Positions 38,691 through 50,093 of a stretch of DNA of 64,000 bases are shown piece by piece; the stretch's first letter is position 1, and each line of letters starts with the position of its first letter. A model generated the notes under the pieces. That model was not told where the DNA came from, searched no databases, and saw nothing but the letters and a program-made list of their open reading frames with translations. Position numbers and translations under genes: made by a program. Origin of the DNA: Sanderia malayensis (taxonomy: Eukaryota; Cnidaria; Scyphozoa; Semaeostomeae; Pelagiidae); the NCBI GenBank assembly GCA_013076295.1, contig RQOL01000828.1:3903219-3967218 (forward strand), written 5' to 3'.

Positions 38691-39518
38691 TTACATTACA
38701 TTATTGGTACATACGCAATGGGATTGAGGACATCTTCCTATGGCACAGCCTTGTCTGCACCATCTGTCCATGTTTACGCTGCCAGCCCATTGTCCAATTG
38801 CCTTGCAGTCTTGTCTCTCTTTGGTTGGTGAATCTGTTACTACAATAGGTGGCTTCTTCGTTTGGCCTGGTGTTGGCAATGGCTCATCTTTACCAGCTAT
38901 TTTTACATCAGCACAGTTGACAAAATGCTCTTGCTTTCCTTTACCCATTCCACAGCCCGTGCTATCACAATCCCAATTATTACCAGCACTGTACCACCAC
39001 TGCATCACACATTGATCGCATGTCAAGTCACTGGGTAGACGAAGCTTGGTTTTGAACACCTGATCGCCAGACCCCCGGGGTAGATTGAACCTTGTACCTC
39101 CGCCAACAACCTCAAGCAAATGACCCCGCAGTCTTCCTTTGTCATCTCCTTGAAGCTGACCTGACACCTTGGCGATCCTGAACTCGAACCAACCTTGGTG
39201 GTTCGAAGTTAGGTCTACTACAACTTCTATCTCTTGGCCTTGCCTATAAACCTCTCCAATGATGCCATTAGCGTATTTTCCAGGTGCCATGTGCTTCGCA
39301 ACTCCATATGGATCACCGCATATTCCACACCGTCCTTTGTTCTTCTGCCATTGGGTGCTGAATCCACCGCAGTTCAACTCATTATCGTTGTAATTCGGTG
39401 GGTTATCAAAACCAAATCTCCACATGGCATTTCTGCTTGGTGGGTCAATCAGACGACCGTGTCCCAAAACATGCCCCAATGTCACACTCAATATAAATGC
39501 GACTGTGATGATTGTCAT
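38691..39518 (-). CDS. AA15 lytic polysaccharide monooxygenase with C-terminal Cys-rich module
   Basis: Secreted copper enzyme that oxidatively cleaves chitin or cellulose. It is a single-exon gene of 275 aa. The signal peptide MTIITVAFILSVTLGHVLG is followed by mature HGRLIDPPSRNAMWRFG, so His1 of the copper histidine brace is exposed after cleavage; the second brace His is in LTSNHQGWFEFRI. Paired cysteines lie in LNCGGFSTQW, GRCGICGDPYG, TCDQCVMQWWY, WDCDSTGCG and FVNCADVKI, all typical of AA15. After a Pro/Thr linker (near residues 215-235), a 40-residue module with six cysteines follows (CKAIGQWAG, MDRWC...C...CP...C.C). A similar module is attached to some invertebrate AA15 enzymes; its ligand is not known to me. 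The paralogue at 45151 lacks it. Confidence 0.92.
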   Translation of the reverse strand: MTIITVAFILSVTLGHVLGHGRLIDPPSRNAMWRFGFDNPPNYNDNELNCGGFSTQWQKNKGRCGICGDPYGVAKHMAPGKYANGIIGEVYRQGQEIEVVVDLTSNHQGWFEFRIAKVSGQLQGDDKGRLRGHLLEVVGGGTRFNLPRGSGDQVFKTKLRLPSDLTCDQCVMQWWYSAGNNWDCDSTGCGMGKGKQEHFVNCADVKIAGKDEPLPTPGQTKKPPIVVTDSPTKERQDCKAIGQWAGSVNMDRWCRQGCAIGRCPQSHCVCTNNVM

Positions 39519-39903
39519 AATGTTTATCGAAGAATACTTTTTAGTTGCTTCACCACGAAAAGAACTTACTTGGCTTTTAGCGTCTTTGGAGTAAGTAATT
39601 CTTGCTTGCGTTGCCCTCTCTTAAGGCCTGTGATTTCTCCTTCTACTTGTGGGCACTTATTAACATAAAGAAGCAATTCCAAAGCTGACACAACAAGATG
39701 CACGTTGCACTTGTAGAAAAAAGTCTTCTTCAAATTTAAGTCATCATCTCACTTAGGAAATTAATGTCATATTCTTTTTCATCAAAGTATTATTTATATT
39801 AATGAAAGTGCCGGATGTCAGAAGGCACCACATGTTTTTTCAAAATCATCTTGATTTGAAGCTTTTGATCACTTTAAGACTATTTTCATTTATATCTTAT
39901 TAC

Positions 39904-40322
39904 AGATACACTCTTTTCTTTTTATAAGAATAAACTTTATAAGAATAATGAGGCTCAAAATTCGTGAAATTTAAGAAAATTTTAAGAATATTGTCATGCT
40001 CACGATCTTGTGAAACTATTATTTTTAGCAGCCGTTTTTTATTTTTGAATTGGTGTGTTTTCACAGGCAATGGTTTTAAATACACTCATCCAAATTTCGA
40101 TGAAAGTGTCGATAAAATCTGTGCTACAGGAAATAAGGACTTATTCTGTTAGCCATTGTAATAGTTATGCGTTTTGGCATTGAGGGTAATAATAGCAGTG
40201 TATTGCCATATCCGTATTAAGAATAATTTAAGAATATTCCGGGGCTCAAAATAGAAAAAAATTAAGAATAATGAGGCTCAGTAAAAAATTAAGCATTCTT
40301 ATAAAACGAAAAGAGTGTATCT
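39904..40322. repeat. 419-bp DNA element with 28-bp terminal inverted repeats
   Basis: The left end AGATACACTCTTTTCTTTTT and the right end, whose last bases are CGAAAAGAGTGTATCT, match over 28 bases with one difference. Sub-terminal AATAATGAGGCTCA occurs near both ends in the same orientation. The inner frame near 40000-40150 has no recognised domain. No clear target duplication, so I assign no superfamily. Confidence 0.8.
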
Positions 40323-40913
40323 CAAATTTTAAACTTTGAATTTGATGTTTGAGGCCGAGAAAGTGAGAACAAGGGAGATAAATGCGACTCAAATGTAAGA
40401 GTTGACGTGTTTAACTGCTTGGTTAGAAAATTAGGTTCACACTTGATAACGGGTCAAGCCCTAAGCGTCGTTAGAAATAGTTTATAACACTTAACCATTA
40501 CTTCCAGTATATTTTATTATCTATCTCCGAACTTTGTTACACGCGCAAACTTGTATATTTTATTTGGTTAGGAAATTGATGGAACATAACCCACTGAAGG
40601 TCTATTCTTATTAATTTGAGCCTTTTGATTAACTTGAGACCTTTGCTAGCCATGTATCTGTATATAAATGTATGGAACCAACTGTTCAAATCTGAAAATT
40701 GTGTGACAAAGGGGCAAAGATTAGTTGCCGAAGCAACAAGGCAATATGGAGGATTGGTACGAGTAATATTTGTTGTTATTAGCAACGCGAATAAGATTGA
40801 AAGTCGAAAGATCATTTGTAGGCCATAGTTTTTTGTTTGTTTCATGTTTCATGTGGATTCTTTAACTTTTGTGGATTAACTATCGATATTTTGAAGATTT
40901 AGCGTAACTAAAA

Positions 40914-43900
40914 ATGCCTCCGAAGAAGAAGAAAGGAAAGAGTGGCAAAAGAAAGAAGAGTGCAAAGAAAAGTGCCAAGGGAAACATTCCGCCATTGAGT
41001 GAGATAATATCGGAGTTAAACAAAGAATTTTATCTTATCCAAATCAGAGATTTGGAAGCCAGGTTATCGAGATATCAGAAAAAATGTGACGAACTTGAAC
41101 TTCAAAATACTGAATTTAAGGATAACTCCGACCAGCAGTCTTTGGACAAGAAAGAGATTGTCTCTTTTCTGAAAAAGCAACTTGAGCAAAGGGCGGATGA
41201 GATCGCAGATTTGCAAGAAAGATTAATCGGTCTTCAACAGGCTAAGGATACAGAAAAGGACCATTATGAAGTACAGCTTGCGACACTCAGGACTGAAATG
41301 CAAGAGATTAAGGATCAACTTACGTCTGAGAATATGGTTCTCGGTGGAAAGTTGGCTTCTCTGGAAGAGTTTCGAGTGCAAAAGGAAGATCTGCTTGCAA
41401 AGTTTGCAAAACTTGAAGAAGAACTTGTAAAGCAAGGGGACACTCACAAGGAGCAAATGTATAATCTGGAAAAGAAAGCTGTTGTCGATAAAGATAGGTG
41501 AGCTGCATATAAGAACATAGCCATACTATAATGTTTGCATTTGCTTGATAAAGGTAAAGGTAGAGCTATCTTTATCAGATAAAACAGCAGTGGAGAAAAA
41601 TGGAAAATTTGCCCTTACATTACATGAAAGAGATTCTTGGATATATCAACATATTTTCCAGACTGGTTTTAGTGGAGTCAGATAGCTTTCTCTTTCAAGT
41701 TTTAGAGCTGAAAGATATTTAAATTGCTATTGGTTTGCTGAATGTGTTATCTAAATTTGGTTGCTCTATTTTGCAGGTTAAAGAAGGAGATGATAGTGAG
41801 AGTTAACACAGTTGCTTCAGAGTTTAGAAAGGTATCCAATAAACAGATGGCGGAGACAACAAAACGAACCCTTCGAGAGAATGTGGCTATAAATGCACAA
41901 CTTAGCAAAATGTCAGATAAAACAATGGAGCTAATACAAGAAAGTGATGAATTGAAGGATAAGGAGAAGAACCAGAAATTACATCTGGAAATGTTGGAAC
42001 ACAATGAGAAAGAGCTTATGAAAAAGAATTCAAGCAATTTAAAGGTAATACTCTAATGCTTCGATTAAATGTTCCCTCTTTTAAACGCTCCCTCAAATAG
42101 ATACCTCATTGTAGAGGGGCGTGTATTGTAGAGGAAGACAATATTGATTATGACTTTGAACTAGATATTTAAATATTTTTTTAAATTATACTACTGGAAC
42201 CAGACTTTTTTAGTTGTTAATCAGAGTTATTGAAGTATGATTATCATTTTTGTATCTTTACAAGGGTCCTGGGGACTTTTGTCTAATATTGTAAATTATT
42301 CTTTGCCTGCATCTGTGATGTGACATTATCGTTTATTATTTGGAATCTCATGATATTGGTCATCTGTTTTAGATTATTCAAATGCTGACAGACAAGGCGA
42401 AGAAACAAGAAAAGCTCATTGTGGACTACAGACAGAAGGAAGCAGAGTTTCACAAGCTGGAACAAGAATTCACAGAGCTCAAAGATGAGTTCTCGTCTTT
42501 GGAGGGAAATTTTGAAAGTGAAAAAACGCAGAAGGAAAAGTTTCTGTCTCATCTCAGCAAAAGAGAAGCAGAATATGAAAATGTTCTCAGGGATAGGATG
42601 AGGTTATCAAAAGCATTATCGCTCTGTGCCCAGACCATCAAAAAATCACTTCAAGTGAGTTAAATAGTGTCATATTTTTGTTCAATAATGAACCCTTGAC
42701 GTTACTCATCCAGCTTATAATATAACACATCCTGCAATTTATTTCTCTGTCAATTTATTTTTTATTTTAATTTTGTTTTCATGTGTTTTATTACGCAGAG
42801 TTCACCAGAGCACACTTCATCCTCCGGCTTGGCCCAAAGAGAAGCCCTCCTCCACAGCCTTGTTGATATATTAGATTTGGCTGCAGAAGAAGGCTGCGGT
42901 CTTGCTTTTGAAGATATCAAACCAATTTTCAGTGAACCACAAACCCAGTCACATTTATCGAGATTGAATTCTGTAATCAATAAATCAAAGCATAGGTAAG
43001 TGATACTTTAAAACATTTACGTTGCTGCATACATTTGTCAACAGTTACCCTTGTTTTATTGACGCTGCACGGCGTTTATTTATGGCCAGAGCGATTGATG
43101 ATGCTTTGTGCCATTGTTGAAATGCGGTGACTTCATTGGTTTTCGATGTGATTGATACCCACGTGATGCAGTTGCACGTGGTCAAAATTAAAAGTTGTTG
43201 TGTGTTACATGAATGAATGCTCATTGCCACATGGCCGAAAATTGTACAGAAAGAGAAAGGGGTTGAATTGAAACCGGCATGCAACTTTTGCACGCAAAAT
43301 TGACAAGAGAGAATTTGAGCCTTGATATTGTTTTTTTCCAGTGCTGTTGCTCATTATCAAATTGGCAACCTTGGTCTTGTACCTGGTGCAAAATCGATGC
43401 ATTTGGGCGCAACTTCTGGCAGCCATTTGAATGGAACTGAATCGCTGGTTCTGCAACAGGTTGGTTGTAAATATATTTATGGCATTTCCTTTTGGCGGAT
43501 AAATCTGGTAAACTCTTCCCGGTTGCCTTTTTCTTGTGAGAATTTGCGAAATGTGGAAAAAAACTCGGAGCTGGCGATGGCGTAGCCACCAAATTTCGCT
43601 AAGACTTCATGTAACAATACCCTGAAGTATAATGGTAGGCTTAACGTTAGGGTTTGGGGTTAGGCTTATACATACATAAAATACATTCACAGCATTGGGA
43701 TGCTTTCACATAAAACCCTGGCTTTAAATTTGGATGGGATACTTTGCCTTGTTGTTTCAATTGGAGGTTGGTATGGTAGGCAGGCAAGGAATTTTGTTAT
43801 TAACATTCTCTCTATTTTTTCCGTTTTGAAGAGAAAACCAGCGCCGGACAAAGCAAGAAGAGGCAAAGCTTCGGCGAGCGAAAAACTCTCCGTTATCGAT

Positions 43901-43948
43901 AAACAGTTAGTTAACAACGAGAAAAGGACCAAACTACCAGCTATTTAA
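40914..43948 (+). CDS. CFAP157: Cilia- and flagella-associated protein 157
   Basis: Coiled-coil protein of motile cilia and sperm flagella; in mouse it is needed for normal sperm midpiece and axoneme, in green algae it is known as a basal-body proteome component. Six exons (40914-41497, 41777-42044, 42373-42654, 42799-42995, 43342-43459, 43832-43948) give 521 aa; human has 520. A basic PPKKKKGKSGKRKKSAKK leader is followed by EFYLIQIRDLEARLSRYQKK and KDQLTSENMVLGGKLASLEE, both very close to the human protein, then coiled coil to about residue 380. The signature YQIGNLGLVPG lies in exon 5. Start ATG 40914 has AAA upstream. Intron 5 (43460-43831) has no other feature. Tandem lysines in the leader resemble a tubulin- or nucleus-facing basic tail, but this is not diagnostic. 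Confidence 0.92.
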
Positions 43949-44213
43949 ATGGCGAATTGTAAATTTGTAAGTACAACTTAATTCCTGTCAATATTATTTG
44001 ACTGTGATGTTTTTATGGAGCTCCATCTGTATTATTTTTCATTGCTGAAGTGATTTTTTACTGTAACATGGCAAACGTTATAATTTATATTAGCAATAAC
44101 AGAACAAAATATTATTTGCGCTTATACATCCATATATGTTTGCCCAAATGCTGGTTTCTCACACCAGCGCGGTCAACATGCTGAGCTGTCACAACAACAT
44201 ATTGGCCGGGCTG

Positions 44214-44287
44214 GTGACTGGGTAGGACTCGAACCCACGACCTCCGGCCTGCCACACCGACGCCCTACCATTGGGCTATCCAGTCAC
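44214..44287 (-). repeat. tRNA-like unit, probably the head of a tRNA-derived SINE
   Basis: On the minus strand a 74-base block folds like a tRNA: acceptor stem GTGACTGG/CCAGTCAC, A-box-like TAGCCCAATGG, a five-pair anticodon arm with loop GTGGCAG (would-be anticodon GGC), and B-box GGTTCGAGTCC. GGC is not a normal eukaryotic Ala anticodon, and the acceptor end continues without an obvious terminator, so a SINE or tRNA pseudogene is more likely than a working tRNA. Confidence 0.5.
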
Positions 44288-44288
44288 A

Positions 44289-45150
44289 CTTATATATAGC
44301 AAGTTCTAATCTATAGATGTTGTGGGCGTACGCATAGTGTATCAGTATTGGTTGAGCTGACCTGCGCAGCACTTGCTTATATGCTACTGCGCGTTCTGAC
44401 CACCTTTAGATACTGAAGTCTTCCGCAGATTCTCTCTTCTGTACCTTTCATTACGTATGGCTCAGGCAGCCATAATACTGTTACGTCATGTACGTCACGC
44501 TCCTTCTCAGAAGGTGGGGTTGAAGAGTTGCTTGTACTGTGTGCGACCAATGACTTTCATAGCACTGTTCTAAAATCGTCTTCGCTTGCATCCCTGAATG
44601 TGTTGCACCTTTCGTGCTCCTCCGTAGTGTCAACTTCGCAGCCGAAATCCTGGTAAATACAGGGATACAAGACTTTGAAACGGTTACTAATTAAAGTTGG
44701 GCAGTTATATTTGCTAACAATAGCCGATGAATCTTCAAGCCTCTTTTGATGCTTTTGTGTCATTTTGCATCTTGTTTTTATTCAGCCGAAAATGAGTCAA
44801 TTTGTGTTTGTTTTATAATTTTTTACTTGAGTCATACTTCACAAATCGCAATGTTTCTGTTTATTTTTGTAGCCTGCAATGGCAGAAACTGATTTTTTTC
44901 GAGCATCATTGAGTATTTACCAACAAAGTCGCGGTTTATCAAGTGGACCACATTTTGTTTGTGCCTACAGCTGCTTTGCACACTTGTAAATTACCCCGAT
45001 TCTAACCAGCAGTTAAGCCAAACATTCGCATCAAACTGTATATATTAAGATGCTATCTGTGAAATCAGCTCACTTTCTGTACGAGGTATCTGGCGAGTTC
45101 AGTTTTGGTTTGAGGTATCCACTGTTTTGCATCAACTATAATCGTATAGA
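44289..45150. other. Intergenic between CFAP157/SINE and the second LPMO
   Basis: No domain-bearing frame. The region contains the LPMO promoter. A minus-strand open frame at 44557-44763 has no recognisable motif. Confidence 0.4.
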
Positions 45151-45792
45151 ATGATGCATATTTTATCTATCGTTGCGTTTTCATTCTGTCTTGTGAGCTC
45201 AATTTCTGGTCATGGACGTTTGATTGATCCGGCCGCGCGAAATGCCATGTGGAGATTCGGTTTTCCCAATCCAGCCAACTACAATGATAACGGGCTGAAC
45301 TGCGGTGGATACTCAACTCAATGGAGCAAGAATAGTGGAAAATGCGGAATATGTGGAGACGCGTATCACTTGAAAGACCAGCCTCATAATGATGGCGGGC
45401 GCTATGCCAATGGAATCATTGCTAAAACATACAAACGAGGCGAGGTTATCGAAGTCGAAGTCCATCTCACGTCAAATCACCAAGGATGGTTCGAGTTCAG
45501 GATTGGAAAATACGATGATGCGAGTATCCAGGGTGATGCTATGGGCAGACTGAAGGGTCATCTACTCGAGGTTGTCGGCGCGGGAACGAGGTTCAACTTG
45601 CCGAGGGGCTCTGCTAATGGTAAGTTCAAGACAAAGTTGAGATTGCCTGCTGATTTGTTATGCAAGAGGTGCGTGATGCAGTGGTGGTATAATGCTGGTA
45701 ATAATTGGGATTGCGATAGTGATGGATGTGGTGTTGGGCATGGCAAGCAGGAGCATTTTGTCAACTGTGCTGATGTGAAGATCGTCAATTAA
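45151..45792 (+). CDS. AA15 lytic polysaccharide monooxygenase, single domain
   Basis: Secreted copper monooxygenase of 213 aa, single exon. The signal peptide MMHILSIVAFSFCLVSSISG precedes mature HGRLIDPAARNAMWRFGF with the copper-binding His1. The second brace His is in LTSNHQGWFEFRIGKYDD. The core follows its paralogue at 38691 almost residue by residue (LNCGGYSTQW, GKCGICGDAYH, GTRFNLPRGS, CVMQWWYNAGNNWDCD, KQEHFVNCADVKI). It differs by a few-residue insertion after GDAYH and by stopping right after the catalytic domain, with no linker or C-terminal cysteine module. Chitin is the usual AA15 substrate in animals, cellulose the alternative. The two genes point away from each other around CFAP157. 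Confidence 0.93.
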   Translation: MMHILSIVAFSFCLVSSISGHGRLIDPAARNAMWRFGFPNPANYNDNGLNCGGYSTQWSKNSGKCGICGDAYHLKDQPHNDGGRYANGIIAKTYKRGEVIEVEVHLTSNHQGWFEFRIGKYDDASIQGDAMGRLKGHLLEVVGAGTRFNLPRGSANGKFKTKLRLPADLLCKRCVMQWWYNAGNNWDCDSDGCGVGHGKQEHFVNCADVKIVN

Positions 45793-46168
45793 ATGTTAGA
45801 TTAAAGAAACTCCTTTTGGTTATGAATATTCAGTAATTTGGTATCATATAAGAATGTGTAACTACCAACAGAGCTATACTGATAATTAATTGTGAGCTGG
45901 GTTACAAATTCATTTGCATTAAGCTATATATAAAAACGTCTGAGTAAGTTAAGAAATGGAAATATAATGATTGTAAGCTTCCAATATCTATTTCTAAATT
46001 ATGCTTTGGTGACATTGGTTGTGTGTTCTCATGTTTTGACTCATCGATTCCCTGATATGCATGACTTTATTTGCCTCTCCAGAGGCCCCTCACCCTTGTG
46101 GAGGAGCGTGTATGATCTTACTCCTCAGAGCACGGCGCAGTTGTGATAGAAGTTTAGGTCTTTTTATT

Positions 46169-49100
46169 TCATTCCGTTTTGACATGATTGCTGGCCTTGC
46201 TTATCCAATCTAAAGTCACTTCAACGTCGATAGGATCATCAACCTTTGCTTCGTCGCTTTTTCTCGTCACTCCTGTCAACTGCACGACGCTTTTCTCGGT
46301 GTACGCCGTCGCTCCTCGGTAATCAAGCCGATAATACGCGTGTTCACAGCCGAGAATCAACAATACGAAAGCCGACGCTGCCAACAAAATCACGAATAGT
46401 CCGCTAAAATGTTGCGCAGAATAGCTTTTACTCTGCAATGTTTTGTTACCGCTGGAGCAGGCTCCACTGAGCCATTTTTTGTCCAACCTCAACATGTCTC
46501 CATTGTCTTTATACTTCCTTATCGCATTTGATAATAAACTTTTCCATCGGGAACCTTTCTGTAGAGCAATGCCATAGCTGATGTGATCAAAGGGTAAATC
46601 GACTATTTGAAGCACGCACTTTCGTTGTTTCATGACGTAATACTGGAGAAATGCTTTGTCACTGATGAATCCTTGTATTTTCCTAAACACGTAAAACAAC
46701 CAATTTTCATATCATCACGCACGCGCATTGACTCTTCAATACTATTGGTATTCAGACTTTCATCAGTGGCATAAATGTAACACTATTTCATTCTTTATTT
46801 TCAAACAGAACTACATTTTCCAACTGCCCCCTCCCCCCGCTAGTGCTGTACTCTACTGTAGTACGCTGTTGCAATCCGCTACAGTAAAAACCCGCATATA
46901 AGAACCTGTAAATTTTCCTTCCAGACTATTGTTCCAAAGACAATAGGCTATTGTTTCATCTATTGTTTTGAGCAGAAATATCATCCTGAAGGTTCTTAAT
47001 CCATTTGTTCTTATATGCAGGCTTTTACTGTATTCTATGCTAAGTTATACTATACTACTGTACTATGCTATACTATACTATGCTATGCTTTATTATACCA
47101 TATACCCTACTCTACTGTATTCTACTTAGCTGAACTCTACCCTTCTCTGCTCTACTCCAGCGATTCATACGCTGTACTGCATTGTTGTGTGTCCTGTGTC
47201 CTACTTTAGAAACAAACCAGTGAAAAATATACGAACCCAGTTCTGACATTTTCAATTCCGTCTGCAGTCGTCTTTGTGCCGTAGTTCTTCATGAATAAAT
47301 ACATTCTACGCAGGGTAGGGTCGGAGTTGCCTCGAAAGAACGCCTCCGTAGCGGTTTCTTTAACTGATGCAAACTTAAACTCCGGCGTTGGGTTTGTCAT
47401 CTGGTAATAAATCAGTCAATGATTAACAAATTAACCCAACAAAGCAGTTGAATTGCATTCAATTATTAACCAGCCAATGCAATTGAATTGCATTGAATTA
47501 AGAGACCAACGAAATTAAATAAAAATTTAATCAAGGTCTTGCTACGCAATGCCCAGATTTCGTCACTGCGGAGGACGCCACGCAGCCATTGCTCAACTTG
47601 TGTTCTGGTTAGTTGTTGCTGTTGTGAGCTACACTATAGACTGTGCAGCAAGATTATTAGGTCTGAATTATGGATTACGTCACTTACCCTTTCGTCTTTG
47701 ATGCCTAGAAATGGATTTCTTTCTTCTTGTATGACTTGCGAAGCAGTTAGGACAGCGGTGTACGCTGTCATGGTGATCACCATGGAGAACGCAAACACGA
47801 CAGCTGTCAGTCGCGCGCCATATTGAGTTGGACTTTTCCCGCCAAGATCTCGTTGGAAAGTGAGGCCAGAAAAGTAAGTGAAACTATCCTTCCAAGTATA
47901 GCTGTTATGATGTCTTCTTTTCCGAGATAACCTGCCCGTATCATCTTCACTGCTTTGCCGACCGCAGCAGATACTCTTCTCGTTTTCAAAACTGTACACC
48001 AAAACGAGGCCTCCAATGAACGCACCGAGAAGACACCAATATAGTGTCCCGGATATGTAACTGAGGAAACTAAAATTCAACACATTCAGCTGCTTGTTAT
48101 GTGTGGAGATGATAATGCCGGCTTTTACCTGTGCAAACGAGGCTGTGAAATCAACTGCAGTTAGCCTCACATTGTTTATTGTCATGCCGGAGATTGACAT
48201 ATCAGCTTTTTTCAGTTGAAGATCACGTATCATGCCATTCCACTTGCCATTTACTTTCGAGCCATAAAACCCATCTTCAACAATGTATACGTTTGGTGTG
48301 AAGTACAAATCTGTTGCCAGCCATCTGAGTAGTTCCATCGAATGACCAATACAACACGTGCTATTCCAAACGGTTTTGTTACCACCTCGTGTTACGTGAG
48401 GTATTTTGCAAAACAAGCCCTTTTCACATGGATTGTTTTGATTTGAATCTGTGACGTAATAGTGATGTGCTTTGGCAGTGAATGGTTCGTCCAATATGGT
48501 GACTACATTGACTTGTCTCTCAGCCATTGGTGGTCTGAACAACTTATGGAGCTCTGTGTTCTTATTCGATAGAGTAATACCAAGTGTTTGTTTCCAGCGA
48601 AATATTTCAACCCATTCTCCGGTGTTTTGTCTGTATAATACTTGAACCGTTTTCTCCTGCGTTACCTTCGTGCATTTTTTGCTCGTGAACATCGAAGATA
48701 AAGCTGTAAAAAATATGCTACCTTGAGCATGGCGATTTTCCTTGAAAATCTCCACTGTGCTGAGAGACAGGTTGGCAACCTCGTTTGCATTCCATTTTGC
48801 ATCAGTCATCCTCGTTTGCGCGATGTTAACTAACTGTAATGGCATTGCTTTTAGATTGTTGCCCGTGGTAACCTCGTGGTCAAAAGTCACCCAAACTCTA
48901 TTGTAGCCGAGAAGGGAATACTTCATAGCCACTTTAAACACAGTCTCTACAACGTCATTTGGGCAAATTAGAACAATAGCTGTAACATCCAAGTATGCTG
49001 TCTCGAACATAATACTGCTCAATTTTTTGGTGCTCATAACATCATTGTTGAATTCGTATTTGAAGAGCTGGTTGTGATGGTGTGTGTCGTCTAGAGTCCT

Positions 49101-50093
49101 TTTTTGTAGAGCCTCGATCTGATGAAATATTTCTTTAGCTAAACGCCTCCGGCCACTGTCATTGGCTGCTATGATGGCGACTTTTTTCAACTGGAAATAG
49201 TCGACCACAGCCTTTGCTGCTGTTTGGTAGCCTTGGGGATGATTTGTAATTGAGAAAATTACATTTTCATCCTGCAAGCTCTGAAAAGAAATGCAAAGTG
49301 TTATACGCAGGATACAAGTCTATCACCTCTATGGAATGGTGGATGATTATCAGGTTGTACAGTGTTATTGGACTCACTACATTGTGTAGTGTCATTCACT
49401 ACATCGATCTACAGAAGAAAGGGACACGCAACGGAGAACTCCTCGTGTCACTTTGTATTTGGTTGCAGCTTTGCGAATTCATCTTTGATGAGCTCGATCT
49501 ACTTATTTGAGATCAGTGAATCAGGCAATTATTGCCCAGGATATCTATGACGTCATGTATAGACAAGAAATTAATTTAATCATTAACTGATGCTGTGTTT
49601 TCAATTTAGACTGCCCGTCCCAACGCAGGAAATTTCGAAAGAATCTCTACAGCACTCCTTAAAACTGGGACAATTGCACACACCCCCCATTGTGTATAAT
49701 TTAATGCATTTGAAATGCCACTAGGTATCTTTGTCTACTTACCATCTGGCAATATTTAGCACTGAAGCTGAGGCTACTTGCATGGCCTGCTGTTAATTTG
49801 AGAATCTCCTGTAAATCTTCATTCAAAAACGATATGATCATGCCAGGCTGACTAATATTCGTCATTGCTCTTTGAGTAATATTCACAAATCTTGATAGTC
49901 CAGCATTTGAATGAACTGGCAATACCTTTATAACATTGCTATTTGTGTTATTTCGTAATGATATATCCTTTTCTACTTCGGCAAAAATCCTGTCTTCTAC
50001 GAAAACTGCTAGCATTTTGGATTGAGATTCGTTCCCTTTGCTAACTCGAACAAATGTGAAGACCAACATTAAGTCCAGAAGAATCAGGTTCAT
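46169..50093 (-). CDS. Ionotropic glutamate receptor subunit, divergent (copy A)
   Basis: Ligand-gated cation channel subunit. Four exons (49743-50093, 47688-49280, 47237-47400, 46169-46682) give 873 aa. A signal peptide (MNLILLDLMLVFTFVRVSKG) is followed by a reduced amino-terminal domain. The S1 half of the ligand-binding domain has DLYFTPNVYIVEDGFYGSKV and GMIRDLQLKKADMSISGMTI with an Arg in NNVRLTAVDF, the usual contact for the ligand carboxyl. M1 is TLYWCLLGAFIGGLVLVYSF, the pore loop FTYFSGLTFQRDLGG, and M3 MVITMTAYTAVLTAS, where most receptors read SYTANLAAF. S2 is in exons 3-4; M4 is FVILLAASAFVLLILGCEHA. Introns match copy B at 53467. The closest classical relatives look like NMDA-type GluN1/GluN3 LBDs, but this is uncertain. 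Confidence 0.92.
46882..47030. repeat. Complete 149-bp Tc1/mariner-like MITE (CAGTAAAA family)
   Basis: The left end CAGTAAAAACCCGCATATAA continues GAAC; the right end GTTCTTATATGCAGGCTTTT continues ACTG. They form about 24-bp inverted repeats and are flanked by TA on both sides. The interior has the CAATAGGCTATTG palindrome. This is the best-preserved copy in the window and lies in intron 3 of receptor copy A. Confidence 0.88.
47035..47165. repeat. TACTATGC-type low-complexity tract
   Basis: Degenerate iterations of TATACTATGC and CTCTACTGT follow directly after the MITE. No gene signal. Confidence 0.7.
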
